Below the pieces are notes generated by a model that saw only the letters and a program-made list of their open reading frames with translations, did not search any database and was not told the DNA's origin. From Paracoccus luteus (GTDB taxonomy: Bacteria > Pseudomonadota > Alphaproteobacteria > Rhodobacterales > Rhodobacteraceae), in assembly GCF_004522155.1 (NCBI RefSeq), contig NZ_SDEA01000001.1:124001-188000 (forward strand): a DNA stretch of 64,000 bases, read 5' to 3'. Made by a program: the position numbers and the translations under genes. Shown in pieces: positions 43,814-53,362 of this stretch; the first letter of the stretch is position 1, and each line of letters starts with the position of its first letter.

Positions 43814-45145
43814 TCAGCGCCCCGGAAACCAGTCTTCCGCGCGGACCTTGTCCCCCAGCCGCAGGCGCTTGCGCTCGAACTCGGCCTCGCGACCCCAGGG
43901 TTTCGTGGCGTCCACCAGAAGGCGGCCCCAGTGGTCCTTCATCTCGTCACGGTAGAACGAGGGCGTTTCGGGAATGATCATCATGTCCTTGTCGGGCCGG
44001 CAGCGGGTGAGGATCGCCCACTGCACGTCGTCCATGTCGTAGATGTCGACGTCCCTGTCCACGACCGTGATCTGCTTGGCCCAAATCGGCTCGGCCCCGA
44101 TGGTGGCCAGCATGACCTGCCGGGCATGGCCCTCGAACTGCGGTTCGATCTGCACGATGGCGTGGTTGACGAAGGGCTGGCAGGTGACGTTGACGATGCC
44201 CGGCAGCGCGGCGCTGAGGCGCTGGAAGATGTTGGCCGAAACCGAAAGCTCCAGCGTCAGCACCTCTTCCGGCGAGCCGCAGAGGATCGAGTGGAACATG
44301 GCGTCCTTGCGCACCGTCACGCCCAGCACCTCGAAGACGGCGTTCGGGCCGACGGGGACATAGTAGCCCATGAACTCGCCGAACGGTCCTTCGGGGCGGC
44401 GTTCGTTGGGAAGGAAGCGGCCCTCGATCACCACCTCGGTCTCGGCGGGCACCTCGAGATCGATGTAGTTGCACTTGCGCATGGCAATCGGGCGGCCGCG
44501 CAGGCGGGCGGCGACCTCAAGCTCGTCCACGTCATAGGGCAGGGGCGCGGCCGCGGTCAGGAACGCATGGGCCGGCGGGCCGATCAGCATGGCGGCCTCC
44601 AGCGGCTTGCCCATCTTCTCGGCCTTCTCGTGGTAGATGGTCAGGTGGTGTCGCGGCGCCAGCCGGCAGCGCAGTTCGTCATCGCTGATATACATCGAGC
44701 GGTGATAGGACAGGTTGCCGACCCCCGTCTCGGGATCCTTGGCGATGAACATCGCCGAGGTGAAGTAGGCCGCCCCGTCACGGTCCGAATAGGTGATGAG
44801 CGGCAGGTCGGAAAGCTTGACCTCGTCGTATTCCGGCAGATCGTCCGGCCGGGCCGGAACCAGCGGTTCGGAAATCCCCGAGGCGCCCAGCGATGCCAGC
44901 CGGCTCCACTGGCGGCAGAAATCATTCGGGTCGATGCCGATCACCTCGCCCAGCCGCTCGCGTGTGCTGTAGATGTTGCTGACCACCGGAAAGCGGGTGC
45001 CCTTCACATTGGTGAACATGACCGGCTTGGCCCATTTCTTCTGGGCAAGCTGGGTGACGGCAGCCAGTTCATGCGCGGGGTCGATCTCGCGATCGACCAC
45101 CAGCAGGTCGCCACGTGCCTCAAGGTTGCGGACGAAGTCTCTCAT
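43814..45145 (-). CDS. UbiD-family prenyl-FMN-dependent (de)carboxylase
   Basis: A 443-residue UbiD-type enzyme. The conserved catalytic Glu-Arg-Glu neighbourhood is in NERRPEGPFGEFMGYY; a cofactor-binding region is LSYHRSMYISDDELRCR. The UbiD family reversibly decarboxylates aromatic or unsaturated acids (phenolic, furoate, pyrrole or cinnamate types). It lies 19 nt after the GntR gene and is followed by ubiX. In this operon it probably acts on an aromatic/heteroaromatic ring acid produced from or related to the amino-acid substrate; the exact acid is unknown. Confidence 0.9.
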   Translation of the reverse strand: MRDFVRNLEARGDLLVVDREIDPAHELAAVTQLAQKKWAKPVMFTNVKGTRFPVVSNIYSTRERLGEVIGIDPNDFCRQWSRLASLGASGISEPLVPARPDDLPEYDEVKLSDLPLITYSDRDGAAYFTSAMFIAKDPETGVGNLSYHRSMYISDDELRCRLAPRHHLTIYHEKAEKMGKPLEAAMLIGPPAHAFLTAAAPLPYDVDELEVAARLRGRPIAMRKCNYIDLEVPAETEVVIEGRFLPNERRPEGPFGEFMGYYVPVGPNAVFEVLGVTVRKDAMFHSILCGSPEEVLTLELSVSANIFQRLSAALPGIVNVTCQPFVNHAIVQIEPQFEGHARQVMLATIGAEPIWAKQITVVDRDVDIYDMDDVQWAILTRCRPDKDMMIIPETPSFYRDEMKDHWGRLLVDATKPWGREAEFERKRLRLGDKVRAEDWFPGR

Positions 45146-45164
45146 ATCGGGTTCCTGTGGTCAG

Positions 45165-45917
45165 TCAGCGGCCAAGATTGGGGCTGGACGTGGTGACGAT
45201 CCGGCTGGTGCGGGCCTCGTGCGTCGAACGCAGTCGGTACCGATCGCCCGGATAGATGAAGCGGCTGCGGGTGACGGGTATTCCATCGCGCCAGGTCGAG
45301 CGGTCGAGCAGCAGGCACGGCTGGTTCTCGTCGATCTGAAGAAGCTTGCGCGCCTCTTCATCGGCACGAATGGCCCGGATGGTGTTGTCGACGGTGGTGA
45401 CGGTCGTCTCGCGTAGCAGCCAGTTGTGCGGAGTGACCCGGTTGAAGTCCTGTTCCAGATAACCGGGCGCCTCGGCGGCGTTGACATAGCGATCCTCGAG
45501 CTGGATCGGGGTGCCGTCCTCGAGGTGAAGCAGCCGGGAATGGAAGACCACCTCGTCCGGCGGAAGCTGGAGCATGTTCCGGCCGGGACTGTCCCGACCC
45601 AGGATCGAATGCTGCAGCACGCGGCATCTGTGGGCCCCGCCGGACAGCGCGACCTCTTCGGCGATGTCGGGCAGGTTGAAGACCGCGCATTGCATCCGCG
45701 GCCCGATGACGAAGGTGCCGCGGCCCTGAATGCGCACCAGCACGCCGTCCGCCTGCAGTTCGCGCAGCGCGCGGCGCACGGTCAGGCGCGAGGCCCCGAA
45801 CTCTCCTGCGAGCACCTCTTCCGAGGGGATCTGGAAATTGGCAGGCCACTCCTCGGCTTCGATCCGCCGATCGATGACGCTCTTGATCTGCTCGTACAGC
45901 GGTTGTTCCGTGCTCAC
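45165..45917 (-). CDS. GntR-family (HutC/UTRA) transcriptional regulator
   Basis: A 250-residue regulator: winged helix about residues 5-75 (LYEQIKSVIDRRIEAEEW, FGASRLTVRRALRELQ) and UTRA effector domain about 90-235. GTG start at 45917 with a GGAAG site. It heads the leftward operon of UbiD, UbiX, racemase and trimeric dehydrogenase genes, and is divergent from the aldehyde dehydrogenase gene. The decamer AGTGATATTA sits 13 bases in front of its start and also in front of the transporter operon at 30.8 kb. Effector unknown. Confidence 0.88.
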   Translation of the reverse strand: MSTEQPLYEQIKSVIDRRIEAEEWPANFQIPSEEVLAGEFGASRLTVRRALRELQADGVLVRIQGRGTFVIGPRMQCAVFNLPDIAEEVALSGGAHRCRVLQHSILGRDSPGRNMLQLPPDEVVFHSRLLHLEDGTPIQLEDRYVNAAEAPGYLEQDFNRVTPHNWLLRETTVTTVDNTIRAIRADEEARKLLQIDENQPCLLLDRSTWRDGIPVTRSRFIYPGDRYRLRSTHEARTSRIVTTSSPNLGR

Positions 45918-45929
45918 ATCGTCTTCCAA

Positions 45930-45939
45930 AGTGATATTA
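45930..45939 (+). promoter_or_regulatory. Candidate GntR operator
   Basis: AGTGATATTA, followed by CTATC to give the GATA..TATC inverted repeat in GATATTACTATC. Exactly repeated in front of the amino-acid transporter operon. Autoregulation by the GntR protein is inferred. Confidence 0.45.
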
Positions 45940-46095
45940 CTATCTTGGATGACATGAGCCGCTGGGAAGCGGGAATGCAAGGAAAATCGTCCCGGTCTGT
46001 TGCGCGAGGGCAGTGTCGCCATGGCCTCGCGGGCCATTCTACCCAAATATATTTAGATTTAAGATATTTTTTACGACACATAAGTATGTTCTTGA

Positions 46096-46122
46096 CATGG
46101 GACATGAATATGACATCCCATG
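46096..46122. promoter_or_regulatory. Inverted repeat upstream of aldehyde dehydrogenase operon
   Basis: CATGGGA (46096-46102) and TCCCATG (46116-46122) form a perfect 7-bp inverted repeat separated by 13 bases, overlapping a TTGACA at 46092. It may be an operator over the dehydrogenase promoter. Confidence 0.4.
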
Positions 46123-46201
46123 GTCGTAGGCGCAGAAAAGCCGAGACGAACAGTTTGCGGGAAGGGGCCTTTGCATCCGTCACCGCAAGAATGGAGTGAG
46201 C

Positions 46202-47692
46202 ATGTCCACCGAAAGCCTGCCGAAACTGTCCATGTATATCGACGGCCAATGGAGCGCCCCGGTTTCGGGAGAGTATATCGAGACGGTGGACCCGTTTACC
46301 GCGAAGCCCTGGGCGCTGATCCCGCGCGGCAACGCGCAGGACGCCGACCGCGCGATTCAGGCCGCCCATCGCGCCTTCAAGGATGGTGAATGGGGCCGGA
46401 TGCACCCCAGCCTGCGCGGGCGCATCATCCAGAGGTTCGCCGACCTGATCGAGCGGAACGCCGATGCGCTGGCTGAGATCGAGGTGCGGGACAACGGCCG
46501 CCTGCTAGCCGAGATGCGCCACCAGATCCGCTATATTCCTCGGTGGTACCACTACTACGCGGGACTCGCCGACAAGATCGAAGGCGCCGTCCATCCCTGC
46601 GACAAGCCGGCGCTGAGCTTCTCACGCCACGAACCGCTGGGTGTCTGCGTCGGCATCGTGCCGTGGAATGCGCCCTTGTTCCTGTTCTCGCTCAAGGCGG
46701 CGCCGGCGCTGGCGGCCGGCTGCACGCTGGTGATGAAACCCGCCGAATACACCTCGGCCACCGCGCTCAAGCTGATGGAGCTGGTCGAGGAAGCGGGCTT
46801 CCCGCCGGGTGTGATCAACGTCGTCACCGGCTATGGCCCGGAGGTGGGCGAGCCGCTGGTCACGCATCCGCTGACCCGCCATGTCGGCTTCACCGGATCG
46901 ACGAAAACCGGGGCGCATCTCTATTCCCTGGCCGCCAGGGACATCAAGCGCGTCAGCCTCGAACTCGGGGGGAAGTCCCCGAACATTGTCTTCGACGACG
47001 CCAACCTGGACAACGCCGTGCGCGGTGTCGTGGGCGGCATCTTCGGCGCGGTGGGGCAGACCTGCATCGCCGGCTCGCGGCTGCTCATCCATCGCAAGGT
47101 GCACGACCAGTTCCTGGACAAGCTGACGGCCTTCACCCGGACCGCCCGCATCGGCGACCCGAAGCACGAGGATACCCGCATCGGACCGATCGCCAACTCA
47201 ATGCAGTATGAGAAGGTGCTGGGCTACATCGACGTCGCCCGTCAGGAGGGTGCCGAGCTGGTGCTGGGCGGCAAGCGCCCCGAGATCGCCGAATGTGCCC
47301 AAGGCTTCTTTGTCGAGCCGACAATCTTTGCGGGGGTGAACAACGACATGCGCATCGCCCGCGAGGAGGTGTTCGGCCCTGTGCTCGCCGCAATCCCCTT
47401 CGACGAGCCGGAAGAAGCCGTCGCCATCGCGAACGACAGCGAGTTCGGTCTGGCCGCAGGGGTCTGGACCGCCGACATGCGCCGCGCCATCCTGATGTCC
47501 GAACGGCTCGAGGCGGGCAGCGTCTGGGTCAATACCTACCGCGACGTGTCCTACACCACCCCTTTCGGCGGCTACAAGAAAAGCGGCATCGGCCGCGAGA
47601 ACGGGATCGAGGGCATCCGCGAGTTCCTGCAGACCAAGGCCGTCTGGCTCTCGACCGCCGAAGAGATCGCCAATCCCTTCGTGATCGGGTGA
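46202..47692 (+). CDS. NAD(P)-dependent aldehyde dehydrogenase
   Basis: A 496-residue ALDH-superfamily enzyme. Catalytic Cys in GQTCIAGSR, general-base Glu in ELGGKSPN, and oxyanion Asn in VPWNAPL are visible; GSTKTG is the cofactor loop. It would oxidise the aldehyde formed by the adjacent ThDP enzyme. The ATG at 46202 has a GGAG site; an in-frame GTG at 46196 is possible. First gene of the rightward operon. Confidence 0.94.
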   Translation: MSTESLPKLSMYIDGQWSAPVSGEYIETVDPFTAKPWALIPRGNAQDADRAIQAAHRAFKDGEWGRMHPSLRGRIIQRFADLIERNADALAEIEVRDNGRLLAEMRHQIRYIPRWYHYYAGLADKIEGAVHPCDKPALSFSRHEPLGVCVGIVPWNAPLFLFSLKAAPALAAGCTLVMKPAEYTSATALKLMELVEEAGFPPGVINVVTGYGPEVGEPLVTHPLTRHVGFTGSTKTGAHLYSLAARDIKRVSLELGGKSPNIVFDDANLDNAVRGVVGGIFGAVGQTCIAGSRLLIHRKVHDQFLDKLTAFTRTARIGDPKHEDTRIGPIANSMQYEKVLGYIDVARQEGAELVLGGKRPEIAECAQGFFVEPTIFAGVNNDMRIAREEVFGPVLAAIPFDEPEEAVAIANDSEFGLAAGVWTADMRRAILMSERLEAGSVWVNTYRDVSYTTPFGGYKKSGIGRENGIEGIREFLQTKAVWLSTAEEIANPFVIG

Positions 47693-47697
47693 GTGGC

Positions 47698-49392
47698 ATG
47701 AGAAGAGGCGCAGATATCCTTGCCGACGAACTGGCGCTGAATGGCGCCCGGATCGTCTATCATGTCCCTGGAGAAAGCTTTCTGGTCGCACTGGATGCGC
47801 TGGCGACCCGGCATCCCGACATCCGCGCCGTCAGCTGCCGGCACGAGAACGGTGCCGCGCAGATGGCAGAGGCGCATGGCAAGCTTACCGGTCAGCCCGG
47901 CATCGCCTTCGTCACCCGCAGCCCTGGTGCGACCAATGCCGTGAACGGCGTCCACACGGCGTTCCAGGACAGCTCTCCCATGATCCTGATCGTGGGGCAG
48001 GTGAAGCGCTCGATCCTCGAACGTGAAGCCTTCATGGCCTATGATTTCCGCACCATGTTCGCGCCGATGGCGAAATGGGTGGCGCAGATCGACGATCCGG
48101 CGAGAATCCCTGAATTCGTCCAGCGCGCATGGGCGACGGCGTTGTCGGGACGGCGCGGTCCGGTGGTGCTGGTCGTGCCCGAGGATGTGCTTGAGGAGGA
48201 AAGCGACGTCGCGCCCTCGGCCCGTCCGGCGCAACCCTCGCGCGCCGGCGCGCCGCGCGACGAGGACGTGACGCAGATCTTCGAGATGCTGGCCGCGGCG
48301 AAGAAGCCGTTGATCGTCGTCGGCGGCTCGGACTGGACCGAGGCGGCAAGGGGCGACATCCAGGATTTCGCCACCCGCATGGGGCTGCCGGTGGTCACCA
48401 CCTTCCGCCGCCGGGACATCATCGACCACCGGCTCGACTGCTATGCAGGCGAGATCGGGATCGGCTCGAACCCGGCGCTGCTGGCCCATATCAAGGAGAC
48501 CGATTTCATCCTGATGCTGAACGACGCGCTGAGCGACGTGAACACCATCGGCGCAGGCTACATGGAGGGGTTCACGCTCTTCTCGATCCCGCATCCGAAG
48601 CAGAAGGTCGTCCACGTCATGGCCGACGACGGCGACCTGAACCGCGTGTTCCAGGTGGATCTGGCGCTGGTTGCCGACAACGATGCGACCGCCCGCGCGC
48701 TGGCCGGTCATGCGGCCGAGCCGGTCCCGGAACATGCGGAATGGAACGCGACGCTGCGCGCGACGCTGATGGCCGAGCGTGAGCCCCAGCCTTGCCCCGG
48801 CGGAATCGACCTGCCCGGCGTGATGACTTGGCTGCGCGAGCGGCTGCCCGAGGATGCCATCGTCACCAATGGCGTCGGTGCCTATGCCACGTGGAGTCAG
48901 CGCTATTTCCCGCATTACCGCCTGCATACCCAGCTTGGCCCGATCAGCGGCAGCATGGGCTATTCGCTGCCGGCGGCGATCGCAGCGAAGATCGCCCACC
49001 CCGAGCGGATCGTGGTGGAGTTTGTCGGCGACGGCTGCTTCCAGATGAGCAGCGAGGAACTGGCGACGGCGGTCCAGTACGGCGCCAAGGTCGTCATCCT
49101 GCTGTTCAACAACGGGCTTTACGGCACCATCCGCATCCACGAGGAAAACCGGCTCGACGGACGGGCGAACGGGACCGACCTCACGAATCCCGATTTCGTC
49201 CTGCTTGCGCAGGCCTATGGCGCGCATGGAGAGCGCGTGACGACGACCGAGGAATTCGCCCCCGCCTTCGAGCGCGCGCTTGCGTCGGGCAAGCCCGCCC
49301 TGATCGAATTGGTGATCGACCCCGAGGCGATCCATACCCGCTATACGCTGAGCGATCTGCGTGCACGCCGTGCGGCGCGCGCGAAGGCCTGA
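47698..49392 (+). CDS. Thiamine-diphosphate-dependent 2-oxoacid decarboxylase-like enzyme
   Basis: A 564-residue ThDP enzyme. N-terminal catalytic Glu in PGESF/RHENGAAQMA region, central domain about 190-340, and C-terminal ThDP-binding GDGCFQMSSEELATAVQYGA followed by VVILLFNN. Closest types are acetolactate synthase-like and benzoylformate/indolepyruvate decarboxylases. Between an aldehyde dehydrogenase and a transporter it most likely cleaves a 2-oxo acid to an aldehyde. It starts 5 nt after the dehydrogenase stop. Confidence 0.88.
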   Translation: MRRGADILADELALNGARIVYHVPGESFLVALDALATRHPDIRAVSCRHENGAAQMAEAHGKLTGQPGIAFVTRSPGATNAVNGVHTAFQDSSPMILIVGQVKRSILEREAFMAYDFRTMFAPMAKWVAQIDDPARIPEFVQRAWATALSGRRGPVVLVVPEDVLEEESDVAPSARPAQPSRAGAPRDEDVTQIFEMLAAAKKPLIVVGGSDWTEAARGDIQDFATRMGLPVVTTFRRRDIIDHRLDCYAGEIGIGSNPALLAHIKETDFILMLNDALSDVNTIGAGYMEGFTLFSIPHPKQKVVHVMADDGDLNRVFQVDLALVADNDATARALAGHAAEPVPEHAEWNATLRATLMAEREPQPCPGGIDLPGVMTWLRERLPEDAIVTNGVGAYATWSQRYFPHYRLHTQLGPISGSMGYSLPAAIAAKIAHPERIVVEFVGDGCFQMSSEELATAVQYGAKVVILLFNNGLYGTIRIHEENRLDGRANGTDLTNPDFVLLAQAYGAHGERVTTTEEFAPAFERALASGKPALIELVIDPEAIHTRYTLSDLRARRAARAKA

Positions 49393-49486
49393 GCGATGAA
49401 GGAATCTGCCGGACCTGACGCAAGAAATGGGCCGGCAGGTAAGACGGGGCAGACACTGCCCGCACTTCCTCCAACAGGAGCAATCC

Positions 49487-50509
49487 ATGAAGACCAAGCA
49501 ACTTCTCGCCGGTCTGGCCCTTTCGGTGTCCTGGGCAGGTCTGGCCGCCGCGCAGGACTGCACGCTTCGCGTGACCACCTGGGGCGGCAGCTATCAGGCG
49601 ACCTATGAAACGGTCGCCGAGGCGTTCGAGCAGCAATACGACTGCAAGATCCAGTGGATCGTCGGCGCCAGCCCGGACCACCTCATCAAGGCGCGGCTGG
49701 GGCAGGTCGACGTCGCGACCAACACCCTGCTGAACTCGATCGCCGGGGAAAACGAAGGGCTGTGGGCGCCGCTCGACCCGGCCAAGATCCCGAACATGGC
49801 CAATCTTTACGATAACGCCAAATATTCGGATCACACGGTATTCGCCAATGTCGGCGACTATGTGCTGACCTACAACACCGATCGCATCCCCGAGGCGCCG
49901 ACCAGCTGGGACGCGCTGTGGAATCCCGAGTACAAGAACTCGGTGGTGATCTACGGCATCGACCACATCCCGACACTCAGCCTGATGGTGATGGAGGCCG
50001 AACAGAACGGCGGCGGCATCGACAGCATGGAGCCGGGCATCGACCGGATGGCCGAGCTGATGAAAAGCGGCAACCTGGTCGGGTCGCTGGATGTCGAAAG
50101 CCAGATGGTGTCGCTGTTCGAAACCGGCGATGCCTGGATCGGGATGATGGCGACTGGCCGCCTGCGCGAACTGCTGTCCAAGGGCACGGACAACATCGCC
50201 TTCGTCCGCCCCGAGGAGGGGACGTTCCCGCTGATCTCGACGGTGAACATCCACAAGGATGCAACCGATCCCGACATGGCGGCGAACTTCGTCAACTACG
50301 TCCTGAGCCCCGAGGTGCAGGTCGCCTTCGCCACGCGCAACCTCTACGCGCCGACCGTGAAGAACGCCGAGATTCCCGCTGACTTCGAGATGAGCGAGCT
50401 TCTGGTGTCGAACGAAGAGTTCGGCCGCCTCTATCTGCCGGACCAGGAAAAAGTCCAGGCCAACAAGGCCGAATGGCAGCAGCAACTGAGCCAGAAGGCC
50501 TCTCGCTGA
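49487..50509 (+). CDS. Spermidine/putrescine-type ABC transporter, periplasmic binding protein
   Basis: A 340-residue family 1 (PotD-like) solute-binding protein. Signal peptide cleaved near LAAAQ (residue 22), then LRVTTWGGSYQATYETVAEA typical of PotD/AfuA-type proteins. A CAGGAG site precedes the ATG by seven bases. Its ligand is the operon's substrate, not determined. 94 nt before the ATPase gene. Confidence 0.92.
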   Translation: MKTKQLLAGLALSVSWAGLAAAQDCTLRVTTWGGSYQATYETVAEAFEQQYDCKIQWIVGASPDHLIKARLGQVDVATNTLLNSIAGENEGLWAPLDPAKIPNMANLYDNAKYSDHTVFANVGDYVLTYNTDRIPEAPTSWDALWNPEYKNSVVIYGIDHIPTLSLMVMEAEQNGGGIDSMEPGIDRMAELMKSGNLVGSLDVESQMVSLFETGDAWIGMMATGRLRELLSKGTDNIAFVRPEEGTFPLISTVNIHKDATDPDMAANFVNYVLSPEVQVAFATRNLYAPTVKNAEIPADFEMSELLVSNEEFGRLYLPDQEKVQANKAEWQQQLSQKASR

Positions 50510-50603
50510 TCGCAACCAAGCTGCCCCATCTCTGGGGCTTGCCATCTCTCCATGCCGGGTGCGTAGCCCGGCATGTCCGCCCGAAGCAGGATCAAGATAG
50601 CCA

Positions 50604-51695
50604 ATGTCCGACGATGCCATCCAAGTTCAGGGGGCGATGAAGCGCTACGGCAGCGTGCTGGCCGTGGACGATGTCTCCTTCAATGTTGCACAAGGCGAGT
50701 TCGTCTCGTTGCTCGGACCAAGCGGCTGTGGCAAGACCACCTCGCTGCGCATGATCGCGGGGTTCATCGAGGCCTCGGGCGGAAGCATCCGCGTTCATGG
50801 CCGCGACGTGACATATCTGCCGCCCGAACGGCGCGACCTTGGCTTTGTCTTCCAGAACTATGCGCTGTGGCCGCATATGACGGTTGCCGAGAACGTGGCC
50901 TTCGGCCTGAAGCTGCGCAAGAAGCCGCGCGCCTTAATCAAGGAGAAGATCGAAGAGTCGCTCTCGATCACCGGGCTGTCGGGCTATGCCGGTCGCCTGC
51001 CGCGCGAGCTTTCGGGCGGGCAGCAGCAGCGGGTGGCGCTGGCTCGCGCGCTTGCGCTCGAGCCGCAGGTTCTTCTGATGGACGAGCCGCTGTCGAACCT
51101 CGACCGGGCCCTGCGGGTGGTCATGCGGCGCGAACTGAAAGAGCTTCAGGCGCGCATGAAGATGACCACGCTCTACGTGACCCACGACCAGGAAGAGGCG
51201 CTGTCGATGTCGAACCGCGTCGTGATCATGAACAAGGGCCGGGTCGAACAGATCGCCGCGCCCTATGAGCTTTACGAGGATCCCGCGACGACCTTCGTCG
51301 CCGATTTCGTCGGGATCACCAATTTCCTTGAAGGTGTCGTGGTCGATACCGAACCGGGCTGGGCCAAGGTGAGGCTGGAAACCGGGCAGGTGCTGCGCGC
51401 CCTGGCCCGCCAGCCCGTCGGCCGCGGCAGCGCCGTGCGCGCCCTGATCCGGCCCGAACGCATCACGCTGTCCACTGCCCCCCTCGACGGGCTGAACGTG
51501 CTGCAGGGCCGCGTCGTGCTGTCCGAGTATTTCGGCGCGGTGCTGCGCTATACGGTAAGGCTCGACGACGGCGGGACGCTTCGCTCCGAGGTGCATAACT
51601 TCGACGGCTTCATTGCGCCCGGCGAGCAGGTCTGGATCTGCGCGCTGCCCGAGCATCTGCGGGTGATCCCCCACGACCGGCAGGACGGCAAATGA
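50604..51695 (+). CDS. Spermidine/putrescine-type ABC transporter ATPase (PotA-like)
   Basis: A 363-residue ATPase with Walker A GPSGCGKTT, signature [16 protein letters not shown], Walker B VLLMDEPLSNLD and a C-terminal TOBE domain (about residues 275-355). It pairs with two permease genes downstream; its TGA overlaps the first permease ATG (51692-51695). Confidence 0.95.
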   Translation: MSDDAIQVQGAMKRYGSVLAVDDVSFNVAQGEFVSLLGPSGCGKTTSLRMIAGFIEASGGSIRVHGRDVTYLPPERRDLGFVFQNYALWPHMTVAENVAFGLKLRKKPRALIKEKIEESLSITGLSGYAGRLPRELSGGQQQRVALARALALEPQVLLMDEPLSNLDRALRVVMRRELKELQARMKMTTLYVTHDQEEALSMSNRVVIMNKGRVEQIAAPYELYEDPATTFVADFVGITNFLEGVVVDTEPGWAKVRLETGQVLRALARQPVGRGSAVRALIRPERITLSTAPLDGLNVLQGRVVLSEYFGAVLRYTVRLDDGGTLRSEVHNFDGFIAPGEQVWICALPEHLRVIPHDRQDGK

Positions 51696-52552
51696 TCCGG
51701 CGCCTCATCCTCTCGCTGTCGCCGGGGCTGATCGCGATATTCGTCTTCGTCGCGCTGCCCATGCTGTGGGTGGTGCGCACGAGCTTCAACGACCTGGCGC
51801 AGGGCTCCCTCATCGTCGAGACCTTCGCGCTCGACAACTACACGCGTTTTCTGGGAGACCCGTGGTATCTGGTGAATACGCTGTGGTTCACGGTCCGCAT
51901 TGCCGTCCTGGCCACGGCTGTCTCGGTGATCTGCGCCTATCCGGTCGCGCTTTACATCGCCCGCGCCACGGGCGTTCAGCGCAACATCCTGATGGCGCTC
52001 ATCATGGCCCCGCTGCTGATCGGGCTGGTGACGCTGGTCTATGGCTGGATCGTCATCTTCCGCGGCGGCGGGCTACTGAATTCGCTGATGATCGCGCTGA
52101 ATGTCTATGACGAGCCGGTGCGATACATGTGGGACATCAAGGGTGTCGTCATCCTGCTGGTCTATATTGGGATGCCCTATGTCGTGCTGTCGCTTCTGGA
52201 CAGCATCGAGCGGATCAGCCCCTATCTGGTCGAGGCCGCCCGCAATGTCGGCGCAAGCCCCTGGACCGCCTTCTGGAAGATCGTGTTCCCGCTGACCATG
52301 CCGGGGCTTTACGCCGGTCTGGTCATCGTCTTCTCGCTGAACTTCGCGGCCTTTGCGGTGCCGCTGATGATCGGGGACAGCAACACGCAGATGATCGGCC
52401 TGGTCATCTATCGCGAGGCGCTGCTGAACAACGACCTGCCCTTCGCGTCGGCGCTGTCGGTCATCATGGTCTCGATGAACGCGCTGATCCTTGTCGGCAT
52501 GGCCGTTCTCTTCGGCCACCTGATCCTCAACCGTCTCGAGGCCAAGCGATGA
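51692..52552 (+). CDS. ABC transporter permease 1 (PotB-like)
   Basis: A 286-residue inner-membrane permease with six predicted helices, first IAIFVFVALPMLWVVRTSF. The EAA loop VEAARNVGASPWTAFWKIVF is present. ATGA overlap with the ATPase and with permease 2 (52549). Confidence 0.94.
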   Translation: MIRRLILSLSPGLIAIFVFVALPMLWVVRTSFNDLAQGSLIVETFALDNYTRFLGDPWYLVNTLWFTVRIAVLATAVSVICAYPVALYIARATGVQRNILMALIMAPLLIGLVTLVYGWIVIFRGGGLLNSLMIALNVYDEPVRYMWDIKGVVILLVYIGMPYVVLSLLDSIERISPYLVEAARNVGASPWTAFWKIVFPLTMPGLYAGLVIVFSLNFAAFAVPLMIGDSNTQMIGLVIYREALLNNDLPFASALSVIMVSMNALILVGMAVLFGHLILNRLEAKR

Positions 52553-53343
52553 CACGTTTCGACTTCGGTGCCCTGGCCCTGCGGCTGTTCACGCTGCTGA
52601 TGATGATCTTTCTGATCTTCCCAATCCTCGTGACACTGGTGGTCGCGGTGAATCCGCGCGAGTTCATCCTGCCGCCCAACGGCTTCACGCTGAAGTGGTT
52701 CGAGGCCGCGTGGAGTTCCGAGACCTTCCTGCGCGGCATGGGCGTCAGTCTGGTGCTTGGGATCGTCTCGGCGACGCTGGCCAACGCGCTGGCGCTGCCC
52801 GCGGCGATGGCGATGGTCCGGCATGACTTTCGCGGCAAGGCCGTCGTCAACCTGATCCTGATGTCGCCCCTGCTGATCCCGACGACAATCTTCAGCCTTG
52901 CCTTGTATATCTGGTTCGTGCGGATCGGTTATGGGGCGGGGCTGCTGCCGCTGTTCGTCGGCCATGCGATCCATGTCATGCCCTATGCGTTGCGCATCCT
53001 GACGGCGAGCCTGCACAACTTCGACCCTTCCTATGAGGAAGCCGCCCGGAACGTGGGCGCGGGGCGTGTGCGGACGCTGTTCTCGGTCACGCTTCCGGTG
53101 ATCCGCACCGGGCTGATCTCGAGCTTTGCGCTGTGCTTCATCCTGTCCTGGAACGACTTCGCGATTTCTGTCTTCCTCGCTCCGCCCGGCTGGACCCCGC
53201 TTCCCGTCGAGCTCTACTCTTACATCAAATTCCAGTACGACGCGGTTGCAGCGGCGCTGGCGGCATCGCTGATCCTGTTGTCGATCGTCGCCATGGTCAT
53301 CCTCGACCGGCTTGCCGGGCTGCGCCGCGTCCTGCGCTCGTGA
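52549..53343 (+). CDS. ABC transporter permease 2 (PotC-like)
   Basis: A 264-residue inner-membrane permease, six helices, first LFTLLMMIFLIFPILVTLVV, EAA loop EEAARNVGAGRVRTLFSVTL. ATGA overlap with permease 1. Forms the heterodimeric channel with it. Followed by a RidA gene. Confidence 0.94.
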   Translation: MTRFDFGALALRLFTLLMMIFLIFPILVTLVVAVNPREFILPPNGFTLKWFEAAWSSETFLRGMGVSLVLGIVSATLANALALPAAMAMVRHDFRGKAVVNLILMSPLLIPTTIFSLALYIWFVRIGYGAGLLPLFVGHAIHVMPYALRILTASLHNFDPSYEEAARNVGAGRVRTLFSVTLPVIRTGLISSFALCFILSWNDFAISVFLAPPGWTPLPVELYSYIKFQYDAVAAALAASLILLSIVAMVILDRLAGLRRVLRS

Positions 53344-53362
53344 ACAATCCAATGGAGCATCC

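Larger units (their letters stand above)
45918..46201. promoter_or_regulatory. Divergent control region gntR / aldehyde dehydrogenase
   Basis: This gap is AT-rich between 46030 and 46115, unlike its neighbours. It contains the decamer at 45930-45939, the partial palindrome GATATTACTATC next to it, and an inverted repeat at 46096-46122. It serves gntR-ubiD leftward and the dehydrogenase operon rightward. Confidence 0.55.
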
